Notes under the pieces: model-generated
What the model saw: the letters and a program-made list of their open reading frames with translations, nothing else
Databases searched by the model: none
What the model was told of the DNA's origin: nothing
Source of the DNA: CAKOSP01 sp964370755
GTDB lineage: Bacteria > Bacillota_I > Bacilli_A > RF39 > UBA660
Reading direction: 5' to 3'
Length of the DNA stretch: 20,373 bases
NCBI GenBank assembly: GCA_964370755.1
Contig: CAYJKL010000021.1
Coordinates: 1 to 20,373 of the forward strand
Shown: positions 13,702 through 20,373 of the stretch, piece after piece
Layout: each line of letters begins with the position of its first letter
Position numbering within the stretch: position 1 is the first letter of the stretch
Made by a program: the position numbers and the translations under genes

Positions 13702-14205
13702 ATAAAAATGCATAATTTCTTATGCAATTTGATGTGTGGTAATATCACAAATAAATTTTACGGCTTAGGTCAAGTTTGTTTTCCACATTTCAAATCCCTT
13801 AGTTACCCGTAGGCGATTTCTCTTTACATGAAATGAATGGGTGTTACCACTCCATTTACTTGATGGCCACTTAGTCCGCACTTCAATCTTTATGATATTT
13901 AAATTTATAACATTCTAGAGGTTTTCCCAAACAATAATGCTACCTGTTATTATTCGCTTTTGCAACAATAATTTCAACCAAGAGGTATCCGCTATTATCA
14001 CGCACGACAGACAATTTTTCAAAAACGGAACATAAAAGGCGACGATTATATGCCATTATAATTTTACCTTATACTTATTACACATATATCCACCCCAATC
14101 TGGGCGAAAGAAGCAAATATACACGTATCCTTCATTATCTATATGATGAATTTTTAGCCCCATCTTCAAACAGACATTCTTGACTAGAATAATGCACCAC
14201 TACAT
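13702..14205 (-). ncRNA. Orphan structured RNA of about 500 nt, class unknown
   Basis: No protein frame fits here. A near-perfect promoter (TTGACA, 17 bases, TATAAT) sets the start near 14205, and an intrinsic terminator ends it near 13702. The two ends pair: 14196-14205 with 13732-13740, nine to ten pairs and one bulged A. Internal hairpins: 14131-14150; 14083-14090 with 14044-14052; 13983-13987 with 13941-13945 enclosing 13947-13971 (AAAA loop); 13837-13855 capped by a GUAA tetraloop with a bulged A; 13811-13818 with 13793-13799. GC is about 34% by my count, clearly above the neighbours. I do not see the hallmarks of tmRNA, RNase P RNA, SRP RNA or a T-box. It resembles large ornate RNAs (OLE, ROOL, GOLLD class) only in size and style. 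Confidence 0.8.
13703..13726 (-). terminator. Terminator of the orphan RNA
   Basis: TGCATAA (minus strand, from 13726) pairs with TTATGCA around a GAAA tetraloop, followed by TTTTT. It begins six bases after the closing helix of the RNA. Confidence 0.85.
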
Positions 14206-14210
14206 TAAAT

Positions 14211-14239
14211 ATTATAACATATTATTTTAAATATGTCAA
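14211..14239 (-). promoter_or_regulatory. Promoter of the orphan RNA
   Basis: Perfect TTGACA (14234-14239) and perfect TATAAT (14211-14216) with an ideal 17-base spacer: the strongest promoter in the window, as expected for an abundant stable RNA. It begins about 20 bases past the stop of the preceding gene. Confidence 0.9.
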
Positions 14240-14257
14240 AATTTCATCTACGAAACG

Positions 14258-14563
14258 TTAGTGCAAAGGAGTAGTTAAACTATCCCATTTACCAACTAAA
14301 ACAAGATCATCTTTTACTGGAGTATCAAAATTATACTTCGACTCATCTAAATACCAACCTAAAAATATATAACCTTCCATAGCTGGATCATTAGGTTTTT
14401 GTACCAATTCTCCTCTTTTAACATTTTGAACTGCTATTCCTGTTCCACCTTTGGAATCAAAAATCACATCATAGCTCGGAAAAAATAAAAAATTAACCAC
14501 GAGTACTACTACTACGATTAAAGCTACCACAACCCCGATAATAACACCTAACTCTTTTTTCAT
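14258..14563 (-). CDS. Membrane-anchored single InlB B-repeat protein
   Basis: 101 residues. An N-terminal TM anchor (about 5-28, Val/Ile-rich) is followed by one complete Listeria-Bacteroides (InlB B / Flg_new) repeat, about residues 32-95: VIFDSKGGTGIAVQNVKRGE, then PNDPAMEGYIFLGWYLDES, and a closing DDLVLVGKW strand. The repeat normally occurs in arrays in large surface proteins; a single anchored unit is typical of small proteins in gut Bacillota. It presumably displays the beta-grasp-like repeat outside the membrane. AGGAAGG lies before the ATG. No terminator separates it from the RNA gene. Confidence 0.8.
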   Translation of the reverse strand: MKKELGVIIGVVVALIVVVVLVVNFLFFPSYDVIFDSKGGTGIAVQNVKRGELVQKPNDPAMEGYIFLGWYLDESKYNFDTPVKDDLVLVGKWDSLTTPLH

Positions 14564-14583
14564 AATACCTTCCTATCATACAA

Positions 14584-14589
14584 ATTATA
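14584..14589 (-). promoter_or_regulatory. -10 box of the InlB-repeat gene
   Basis: TATAAT preceded by TGT, an extended -10 element; the -35 region is weak (TAGATA at 17 bases). It starts in the gap after the 136-aa gene. Confidence 0.5.
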
Positions 14590-14605
14590 ACACAAATTAA
14601 ATAAA

Positions 14606-15016
14606 CTATCTAGATTTATTTTTAAATTCTGGTTCAAAATTTCTTCTTATAGGTTTACTTTTAATTTTTCTACCCAGATTATATAACTCTTTAAGCATTT
14701 CGCTAAGTTTGGCTTCACTAATATACTCCTTATACTCCCCAAGGAGTAAAAGTGCTTCAAGTTTAGTAAGCTCAGTTAAAACTAAATGTGTATCGCCTTC
14801 AGTTACATCATCATTTTCAAAATAAACTGCTACTAATTTTAACAATCTCTTATATTTATTTAAATATTTTTGAGTTAAATAAAAATTTATCATATCATTA
14901 TCATACAAAGTAATTTTTTTAACTTCTATATTTTCAAGAGATGGTTTTAAAAAGACCCCACCTTTTAAAAATAATTTATAATTCATATTTTTAAAATCTT
15001 TTTTTACACAGTTCAT
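14606..15016 (-). CDS. Hypothetical protein, 136 aa, in the trmD operon
   Basis: I do not recognise this protein. The sequence is basic, with a predominantly helical central part (NFYLTQKYLNKYKRLLKLVA, then LTELTKLEALLLLGEYKEYI) and a very basic C-terminus (KIKSKPIRRNFEPEFKNKSR) that could contact RNA. No TM segment or catalytic motif is visible. It starts 12 bases after the trmD stop with AGGAG upstream, so it belongs to the rimM-trmD transcript. A link to rRNA or tRNA processing is a guess from context and charge. Confidence 0.65.
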   Translation of the reverse strand: MNCVKKDFKNMNYKLFLKGGVFLKPSLENIEVKKITLYDNDMINFYLTQKYLNKYKRLLKLVAVYFENDDVTEGDTHLVLTELTKLEALLLLGEYKEYISEAKLSEMLKELYNLGRKIKSKPIRRNFEPEFKNKSR

Positions 15017-15028
15017 ATACTACTCCTA

Positions 15029-15664
15029 CTAATCTCTTTTCTTTCTATTTTCTTCACGCCATTTATTAATAAGTGCATGATTACCATTTACTAAAACTTC
15101 TGGAACATCCATACCCTCATAACTACTAGGTTTAGTATATGATGGATAATCATAATATTCCGTATCAAATGATTCAACTTCTAAACTTTCCTTATTTATC
15201 ACATCAGGAAGAAGCCTAATTATAGAATCACTAATCGCCATAGCAGGTATTTCACCGCCAGTTAAAACATAATCACCAATAGATATAATTTGATCAGCAA
15301 GCGTTTTAATACGTTCATCAAAGCCTTCATAATGACCACATATCAGTATTAAATGTTTTATTTTAGAAAATTTATTCGCAAACACTTGATTATAAGTATC
15401 TCCTTCAGGACTTAGTATAACAACATAAGACTCATCTGTTTTAATAGCATTAACTGCATTAAAAATAGGTTCACATCTAAGAAGCATTCCTGGTCCCCCA
15501 CCATAAATAGTATCATCTACTTGTTTATTGTTAAGTGGAGAGTACTCTCTAAAATCAATAATATTAACTTCCACTTTATCACTATTAATTGCTCTTTTAA
15601 TAATAGATTCATTTAAAAATCCATCAAACATCGAAGGAAAAAGTGTTAAAATATCTATTTTCAT
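15029..15664 (-). CDS. trmD: tRNA (guanine37-N1)-methyltransferase
   Basis: 211 residues, somewhat shorter than the usual 230-250. It methylates G37 of tRNAs reading CNN and related codons, preventing +1 frameshifting. Landmarks: MKIDILTLFPSMFDGFLNESI, DDTIYGGGPGMLLRCEP (residues 50-66), and the SPOUT trefoil-knot signatures LILICGHYEGFDERI (105-119) and SIGDYVLTGGEIPAMAISDSI (128-148), then the SSYEGMDVPEVLVNGNHALINKWR C-terminal region. The sequence ends soon after KWR, so the final helix is trimmed. The ATG overlaps the rimM stop (ATGA). Confidence 0.97.
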   Translation of the reverse strand: MKIDILTLFPSMFDGFLNESIIKRAINSDKVEVNIIDFREYSPLNNKQVDDTIYGGGPGMLLRCEPIFNAVNAIKTDESYVVILSPEGDTYNQVFANKFSKIKHLILICGHYEGFDERIKTLADQIISIGDYVLTGGEIPAMAISDSIIRLLPDVINKESLEVESFDTEYYDYPSYTKPSSYEGMDVPEVLVNGNHALINKWREENRKKRD

Positions 15665-16149
15665 ATAATCAAATCCTTACCATTATTAGTTATGATTTTT
15701 TTTGCATTTGTGTTTACACTTATAATATATGCATCAATTAAGGGTATGTAAAAGTCACTCTCCCCAGTTACAAATAAAAATTTATTATTTATATTATACC
15801 TAATTTCTTTAACTTTTCCAAGTAAAACTTCCTCATCATACACAGAAAAATCAATTAAATCACTAAGTAAATACTCACTATCTTTTAAATTCAAGTCTTC
15901 TCTTTTTATATAAACATCACTACCTACATACTCAATAACTTTATTTATATCAAGTATATTATTTATAGTAATCATATCAAATTGTTTATGAGCCCTATAA
16001 CTAGTTATCTCAAAAATTTCATCATTCACAAATATATTAAAACCTTTTTTAAAAACTCTTGTTTTATATTCAAAATCACTTTTAATCTTAAGCTCACCTT
16101 TAATACCATGAGTACTAGTTATCTTACCTAAATATAATTTATTATCCAT
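15661..16149 (-). CDS. rimM: Ribosome maturation factor RimM
   Basis: About 162 residues. RimM assists assembly of the 30S head and binds S19. The N-terminal YLGKITSTHGIKGELKIKSD is the typical opening of the family (GkI...HGikGelk), followed by the beta-barrel domain and a C-terminal PRC-barrel (SDLIDFSVYDEEVLLGKVKEIRYN ... FYIPLIDAYIISVN). The start is set at the ATG at 16149 (MDNKLYLG), which has GAGGT at a good distance; the ATG at 16161 lacks one. It overlaps the end of the SpoU methyltransferase gene by eight bases. Confidence 0.92.
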   Translation of the reverse strand: MDNKLYLGKITSTHGIKGELKIKSDFEYKTRVFKKGFNIFVNDEIFEITSYRAHKQFDMITINNILDINKVIEYVGSDVYIKREDLNLKDSEYLLSDLIDFSVYDEEVLLGKVKEIRYNINNKFLFVTGESDFYIPLIDAYIISVNTNAKKIITNNGKDLII

Positions 16150-16855
16150 TATAAACCTCATACATTAAAATAGAAGCACTAACTCCAGCATTTAAACTTT
16201 CACAAGAATCTTCCATAGGTATTTTTACATACTCATCACATTTTAAAAGTGGATTCATTCCATTTCCCTCATTACCAATTACAATAGCAAGTTTTTCATC
16301 TTTAAACTCTTTAATACTATTACCTACATTTACACTAGTTCCTATAATTTTATAACCAAGGTTCTTAAACTCACTAAATTTATCACTTAAATTACCTTTA
16401 ACAAAATTAATATCAAATAACATACCTTCACTGGCACGCACAACTTTATCATTATATAAATCAACCGTGCCAGTGCCCAAAACAATAGTATCAAATGAAA
16501 AAGCACAGGCGCTTCTTATAATAGTTCCAAGATTACCTGGATCTTGTAAATTATCAAGTACAAGCACATTACCAGTTATAGCTTTTTCATCAAAGAATCT
16601 TACAGTAGCGGCAACTTTACTAATACTCACTTGGTTAGATATTTTTTTCATAATATCTTCAGTGACAATATATTTATTCTCAAAATCATAAGTATCTTCA
16701 AGTAAAATTAAATCAACTACACATCCTTTTAAAAGAGCTTTACCAACTAAATGATCACCCTCTATTAAAAATAATTTTTCACTATCACGATACTTCTTCA
16801 TTTTAAGCTTAGCCCACTTAATCACTTTTTCATTATTTACGCTAGTTAACTCCAT
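16142..16855 (-). CDS. SpoU/TrmH-family RNA 2'-O-methyltransferase
   Basis: 237 residues: an N-terminal substrate-binding domain (about 1-90, with FLIEGDHLVGKAL) and a SPOUT catalytic domain. Motif 1 is LVLDNLQDPGNLGTIIRSA (98-116), motif 2 IVIGNEGNGM (191-200), motif 3 KIPMEDSCESLNAGVSASILMYE (211-233), where relatives usually have SLNVAVAxS. It most likely methylates 23S rRNA (RlmB/TsnR-like); the target base cannot be read from the sequence. Its start overlaps the stop of the metalloprotease gene, and its end overlaps rimM, so the genes are tightly coupled. Confidence 0.9.
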   Translation of the reverse strand: MELTSVNNEKVIKWAKLKMKKYRDSEKLFLIEGDHLVGKALLKGCVVDLILLEDTYDFENKYIVTEDIMKKISNQVSISKVAATVRFFDEKAITGNVLVLDNLQDPGNLGTIIRSACAFSFDTIVLGTGTVDLYNDKVVRASEGMLFDINFVKGNLSDKFSEFKNLGYKIIGTSVNVGNSIKEFKDEKLAIVIGNEGNGMNPLLKCDEYVKIPMEDSCESLNAGVSASILMYEVYNG

Positions 16856-17484
16856 TTTTTTAGTCTCCTTCTTAGATCTTTATAGTTAGGACAAGCAGCC
16901 TCAACTAATGCCCAAAAGTTCTTACTATGATTTGCTTCATAAAAATGACATAACTCATGAATAATAACATAATCAATTAACTCTAAATCTTTTTTAAGAA
17001 GTTCTGAGTTAAGTGTAATTTCTTTTTTTCTAGTGTGACATACACCCCATCTAGTTTTCATCTTTCTTACCTTTATTTTAAACTCAGGAAGAGAGCTAAA
17101 ACATTTCTTACATATATTTGCCTCACCATTAAAGACTTTAATACACTCACTATCCCAAAACTCTAAAAGTGCATCTAAATCTTTAGCGTATACAACACCA
17201 TCTTTAAAACCAACTTTATTTAAGCTTTCGACAAACTTAACATCAAACTCTTTACCCAAATAATAAAATTTCTCATTATATTCATTTTTCTCTTTTTGTT
17301 TTAAATACATATCATAAATAGAATCTTCATTCTTAATAATCAAACCATTTACTTCATGTTCTTTAATTCTAAGAGGAGCAGATACAACTAAAGTATTTTT
17401 CTCATCAAACCTAAAATAAATATTTTTAATATTTTTATAATTTACTAAAACATTTAACTCAACATCTTTTAATATTATTTTCAT
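16846..17484 (-). CDS. YgjP-like (DUF45/SprT-type) metallopeptidase
   Basis: 212 residues. The zinc site is clear: HELCH at 176-180 and the third ligand region EANHSKNFW with His186, as in the YgjP/DUF45 family. The preceding RWGVCHTRKKEITLNSELLKK (145-165) is the family's other conserved block (RWGSCsskgnItln). The biological substrate is not well established. The C-terminus is a basic helix (PNYKDLRRRLKKWS). It has its own promoter (17512-17540) although it lies directly after priA, and it overlaps the next gene by 10 bases. Confidence 0.88.
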   Translation of the reverse strand: MKIILKDVELNVLVNYKNIKNIYFRFDEKNTLVVSAPLRIKEHEVNGLIIKNEDSIYDMYLKQKEKNEYNEKFYYLGKEFDVKFVESLNKVGFKDGVVYAKDLDALLEFWDSECIKVFNGEANICKKCFSSLPEFKIKVRKMKTRWGVCHTRKKEITLNSELLKKDLELIDYVIIHELCHFYEANHSKNFWALVEAACPNYKDLRRRLKKWS

Positions 17485-17511
17485 AGTAAGCCTTTCTTTT
17501 ATCTCTATTTA

Positions 17512-17540
17512 ATTTTACCAAAATATAACTAATTTTACAA
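17512..17540 (-). promoter_or_regulatory. Promoter for the metalloprotease-SpoU-rimM-trmD unit
   Basis: TTGTAA (17535-17540) and TAAAAT (17512-17517), spaced 17 bases, in the 64-base gap after priA. Confidence 0.5.
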
Positions 17541-17548
17541 ACTTTATT

Positions 17549-19729
17549 TTAAATCCTATTAGGACTTACATCAATCTCTACGCTCACCTTATTATTAGTT
17601 GCATACATTTTATCAAGTTCTCTTAAAGTATTCATAAGCCTATCATCTTTTTTATACTTAATTATTACTTGAAACCTATAACTATTATTATGTTTTAAAA
17701 TAGCCGCAGTAGTAGGCCCTAAAACACTAGTTCCATCACCTACCCCACGTTTTATAAACGCCACACCCTTCTTAGCATCTTCAAGTGCAAGATTAAACTC
17801 CTTCGACACGAACCTAATTCCAATAAGAAAATAGTACGGTGGATACTTAAGCTTTTGTCTAAACTGCATCTCATATTTATAAAAACTCTTATAATCATTT
17901 TCTCTAACGCACTTTAAAATATAATTATCAGGATTAAACGTTTGTAATAATACTTCACCTTTTTTATTACTTCTACCACTTCTACCAGCAACTTGATTTA
18001 AAAGTGCGAAAGTACTTTCATTTGCTTTGTAATCAGGAATATTTAAAGATGCATCAGCGTTTATTACCCCGACCAAAGTTACATCTTCAAAATCAAGACC
18101 TTTACTAATCATCTGAGTTCCAAGTAAAATATTAAATTCTTTATTTTTAAAACTTTCAATAATTCTATCGTGAGAACCTTTCTTAGTAGTAGTATCCTGA
18201 TCCATCCTTACAACTTTAGCACCTACAAAATTTTCATTTATATAATCTTCTAACTTCTCAGTACCTAATCCTAAATAGTTCAAAGAATCTTCCTTACATT
18301 CTGGACATAAATCATCTTTTTTCTTAAAATGACCACAGTAATGACAAACTAAATTATTTTTAGTTTTATGATAAGTAAGAGTTATATCACAGTTTGGACA
18401 TTTATAAGTATGACCACAACTACTACAGTTAATAAAAGTAGAAAACCCTCTCCTATTAAGAAGCAATATTACTTGTTCTCCTCTTTCTAAAGTTTCATTA
18501 ATTTTTTCTCTTAAAACATCACTAAATATATAATTATGTTTTTTAACTTCTAAGTTCATATCAACTAAAGTAGTTATAGGCAAAGTAGCACTTCCAACTC
18601 TTTTATCAAGAACTAAAAGTTTATAAACTCCTTTAGCCGCCCTAGCCATAGAATCAAGCGTAGGAGTAGCACTTCCAAGCACAAGCGGACAACCATTTTC
18701 TTTACATCTAAATAAAGCCATATCTTTGGCGTTATACCTAGGATTATTATCTTGCTTATAAGTATCTGAGTGTTCTTCATCAATTATAACAATACCAAGA
18801 TTTTTAAGTGGCGTAAAAATCGCAGACCTAGTACCTACCACAACACTTACTTCTCCTCTTGTAACTCTTAAATACTCATCATGTTTTTCACCCTCAGATA
18901 AAGCACTATGAAATACTGCAACACTTTTTCCAAACCTAGCATAAAATCTTTTAACAATTTGCATAGTAAGACTTATCTCAGATACAAGCATAATCGCAGT
19001 CTTACCACTTTTTATAACATCTTCAATTAAATTTAAATAAACTTCAGTTTTACCAGAACCAGTAATTCCATATAATAAATAAGTATTAAAAACATTTAAT
19101 TCAACACTTTTATAAACTTCCATCTGTAAATCAGTTAAAACAATATTTTTATCAAGAGTTATCTTACTTACATCTCTATACTTCTGTACTTTTTCTTCTT
19201 TAATTATATTCTTACTAAGCAAAGCTTTAACAACAGCGTAATCAAAATCTTTTTTCAAAACTTTACCACACTCAAGTAAACTTAAAACCAACTCCACTTG
19301 CTTCCTAGCTCTACTATTACACGCAACAAAATCTTTTGCTTCTTCATCATTTATATTTAAAACTAAAAATACATCAAAAACTTCATAATTACTTTTCTGA
19401 TTCTTAATTTTAAAACTAGATGGAAACATAGCTTGATACGCACTAATCATCGTACACAAAGTTTTATCACTCATAAATCTTCCAAGTCTAAGTAGCTCAT
19501 CAGTTAAAACAATATCTTCATCAACAATCTCAGTTATCTTCTTAACTTCATAATCATCAGAAAAACTATTAACAATTTTTAAAACAAAACCATTAATTTC
19601 ATTCTTCCCAAAAGGAACTAGCACTTTCATACCAACCTTTATTTTACTTCTCATCTCCAAAGGAACTTCATAAGTAAACATCTTATCTAAAGACTTAACC
19701 GGATATTCAATAATTATTTGTGCGTACAT
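17549..19729 (-). CDS. priA: Primosomal protein N' (replication-restart helicase)
   Basis: 726 residues, near the normal family size. PriA reloads the replisome at stalled forks. In order: the 3'-DNA-binding N-terminal domain (VLVPFGKNEINGFVL at 36-50), Walker A GITGSGKT (221-228), Walker B DEEH (317-320), motif III LGSATPTLDS (351-360), a zinc domain with eight cysteines (435, 438, 444, 447, 462, 465, 475, 478) splitting the helicase lobe, then SKGLDFEDVTLVGVINADAS and QVAGRSGR (motifs V and VI). AGGAG lies before the ATG. It is preceded by the hairpin cluster that ends the upstream gene. Confidence 0.97.
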   Translation of the reverse strand: MYAQIIIEYPVKSLDKMFTYEVPLEMRSKIKVGMKVLVPFGKNEINGFVLKIVNSFSDDYEVKKITEIVDEDIVLTDELLRLGRFMSDKTLCTMISAYQAMFPSSFKIKNQKSNYEVFDVFLVLNINDEEAKDFVACNSRARKQVELVLSLLECGKVLKKDFDYAVVKALLSKNIIKEEKVQKYRDVSKITLDKNIVLTDLQMEVYKSVELNVFNTYLLYGITGSGKTEVYLNLIEDVIKSGKTAIMLVSEISLTMQIVKRFYARFGKSVAVFHSALSEGEKHDEYLRVTRGEVSVVVGTRSAIFTPLKNLGIVIIDEEHSDTYKQDNNPRYNAKDMALFRCKENGCPLVLGSATPTLDSMARAAKGVYKLLVLDKRVGSATLPITTLVDMNLEVKKHNYIFSDVLREKINETLERGEQVILLLNRRGFSTFINCSSCGHTYKCPNCDITLTYHKTKNNLVCHYCGHFKKKDDLCPECKEDSLNYLGLGTEKLEDYINENFVGAKVVRMDQDTTTKKGSHDRIIESFKNKEFNILLGTQMISKGLDFEDVTLVGVINADASLNIPDYKANESTFALLNQVAGRSGRSNKKGEVLLQTFNPDNYILKCVRENDYKSFYKYEMQFRQKLKYPPYYFLIGIRFVSKEFNLALEDAKKGVAFIKRGVGDGTSVLGPTTAAILKHNNSYRFQVIIKYKKDDRLMNTLRELDKMYATNNKVSVEIDVSPNRI

Positions 19730-19798
19730 TTGTTTCTCCTAATAACATTGTATCAAACTCTAAGCAAAAAATCTATTATCATTTGAAAATTTAACATC

Positions 19799-19823
19799 AA
19801 AAAACGGACTTCGTCCGTTTTTA
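19799..19823 (-). terminator. Second terminator upstream of priA
   Basis: A ten-base stem AAAAACGGAC with GTCCGTTTTT around a three-base GAA loop, followed by T on the minus strand. It is symmetrical enough to work in both directions. Confidence 0.75.
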
Positions 19824-19825
19824 AG

Positions 19826-19845
19826 CTTTGGCAATAACCAAAGCC
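19826..19845. repeat. Inverted repeat GCTTTGG/CCAAAGC
   Basis: Seven-base arms around a six-base spacer; one of five hairpins in the 3' region of the gene at 20036. It has no T-tract and therefore does not look like a terminator. Confidence 0.6.
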
Positions 19846-19860
19846 TTTACTACAACTCAA

Positions 19861-19901
19861 GAAGAAGAAAAAAACCAAACTTTTAATTTTGAAAAGTTTG
19901 G
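19861..19901 (-). terminator. Terminator of the lectin-fold-like gene
   Basis: A ten-base stem CCAAACTTTT with AAAAGTTTGG, loop of seven, followed by a long TTTTTTTCTTC tract. A good intrinsic terminator about 135 bases past the stop codon at 20036. Confidence 0.75.
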
Positions 19902-19909
19902 TATACAAA

Positions 19910-20003
19910 TTTCCGCCTTATCGGCGGAAAATAAATTAAGTATTTCTCAACTTCTTAGTATTTCTCAAAGATCGGCACGCGAAACCGAGCTATGCGGTTT
20001 CGC
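19910..20003. repeat. Two GC-rich hairpins and short direct repeats
   Basis: TTTCCGCC/GGCGGAAA (19910-19930) and GCGAAACCG/CGGTTTCGC (19979-20003) are strong hairpins unlike anything else in this AT-rich DNA. Between them AGTATTTCTCAA occurs twice, 18 bases apart (19939-19950 and 19957-19968). They lie in the 3' untranslated region of the gene at 20036. Confidence 0.65.
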
Positions 20004-20035
20004 TCAAAGATTGATTCTTCACTCCGCCAAAAACC

Positions 20036-20373
20036 CTAATTCACTTTATAAGGATCATTATACGTTCCAGTTCCTGAAAGAGATACTAGATTTGAGAGAA
20101 AAACTGCCGGCCTCGCACCATAACCAGTGGTATCGACACCAGTAATGCCCAAAGTGCCGCCCGAAAACACCCGCCACATACTAGCGTAAGTAGTATAAGA
20201 ACCGAACCCAAAAGGAGAGCCTAACCAGTAGTAACTATTTGTGTACAAATAGTTACTACTGTTACTTTTGCTAGGCGCAAGGCCTGCCATTACTGCCTCA
20301 TCGGCAGTGAGTAGTCCTACTTTCTCCGAAAGTGCACCATTTCCATTTGTAGTATCATCTACTGTATATGCAT
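20036..20373 (-). CDS. 3' end of a lectin-fold/FGE-like repeat surface protein
   Basis: The frame is open to the right edge, showing the last 111 residues. The order LTADEAVMAGLAP, YYWLGSP, MWRVFSGG, GYGARPAVFLS and GTGTYNDPYKVN matches a domain common at the C-terminus of surface and prepilin-like proteins of gut Bacillota (typical form: LITADEVxxAG, YWTMSP, VxSxGxL, GVRPVISLK, GSGTxxDPYVV), which I associate with the C-type lectin/formylglycine-enzyme fold. GC in 20101-20220 is above 50%, about twice the neighbours. Aromatic, Ser, Thr and Asn residues crowd the variable parts, as in proteins diversified by retroelements, but no reverse transcriptase or template repeat is in the window. The N-terminus is outside. 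Confidence 0.7.
   Translation of the reverse strand, partial: AYTVDDTTNGNGALSEKVGLLTADEAVMAGLAPSKSNSSNYLYTNSYYWLGSPFGFGSYTTYASMWRVFSGGTLGITGVDTTGYGARPAVFLSNLVSLSGTGTYNDPYKVN
20226..20261. repeat. 36-bp palindrome inside the lectin-fold-like gene
   Basis: Perfect 17-base arms (20226-20242 and 20245-20261) around a two-base centre. It lies wholly within coding sequence, over the SSNYLYTNSYYW region. Confidence 0.85.

Noticed and set aside
13744..14205. T-box riboswitch, because of the GTGGTAACACC element in the RNA
   Set aside because: The element is part of a small closed GNRA hairpin, not an antiterminator bulge; the downstream gene is not amino-acid related and has its own promoter past the terminator.
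13702..14205. tmRNA or RNase P RNA
   Set aside because: I could not find a tRNA-like 3' end with GGTTCGA and CCA, a tag frame, or the conserved GAGGAAAGTC and ACAGAA boxes of RNase P.
19828..20145. Plus-strand 105-codon open frame
   Set aside because: It runs through five hairpins and antisense to a frame with clear domain similarity, has no ribosome site, and its composition follows the hairpins.
1..20373. CRISPR array, tRNA or rRNA genes
   Set aside because: I saw no regularly spaced repeats and no tRNA or rRNA signatures on either strand.

Overview
The window is AT-rich DNA from a low-GC Gram-positive bacterium. Every gene I can support lies on the minus strand, so the region reads right to left. 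TGG codes Trp, and TGA acts as a stop in at least two ATGA overlaps (thyA/folA and rimM/trmD), so this is the standard bacterial code rather than a Mycoplasma code. A secreted protein with a sortase-like NPKTND tail and a type I signal peptidase point to a walled member of the Bacillota. A reduced, gut-type Bacilli lineage is my inference, not something the sequence proves.

Right to left: (1) 20036-20373 is the 3' end of a GC-richer gene whose tail resembles lectin-fold/FGE-like repeat proteins. It carries a 36-bp palindrome and is followed by five hairpins (19799-20003). (2) 14606-19729 is a housekeeping cluster: priA, a YgjP-type metalloprotease, a SpoU rRNA methyltransferase, rimM, trmD and a small unknown gene. 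(3) 11158-14563 is lineage-specific: a membrane-anchored single InlB-type repeat protein, a roughly 500-nt orphan structured RNA with a near-perfect promoter and its own terminator, then four poorly characterised genes. This block separates trmD from rplS, which are commonly adjacent in Bacillota. (4) 9225-11124 holds rplS with a short L19-type leader, lepB and a Ppx/GppA-like ASKHA protein. (5) 6978-9134 is a nucleotide-metabolism operon: thyA, folA and two Nudix hydrolases. (6) 4151-6895 has a DUF84 (house-cleaning NTPase) gene, a duplicated Nudix tail, a small two-TM protein and two tandem membrane paralogues. (7) 2559-4079 encodes the surface protein. (8) 1-2480 is an eroded accessory segment: a dead DUF1016 (YhcG-like) fragment with three nonsense codons joined to a RhuM C-terminus, an unknown 164-aa gene, a broken copy of the gene start at the left edge, and an HD-domain phosphohydrolase.

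Two features stand out. The first is the orphan RNA at 13702-14205, whose ends pair with each other and which matches no RNA class I can recognise. The second is a recurrent compact intergenic device in which an intrinsic terminator is built into the promoter of the next gene: the T-tract is the spacer and the -35 box sits in the hairpin. Two of these copies are near-identical with compensated stem changes.
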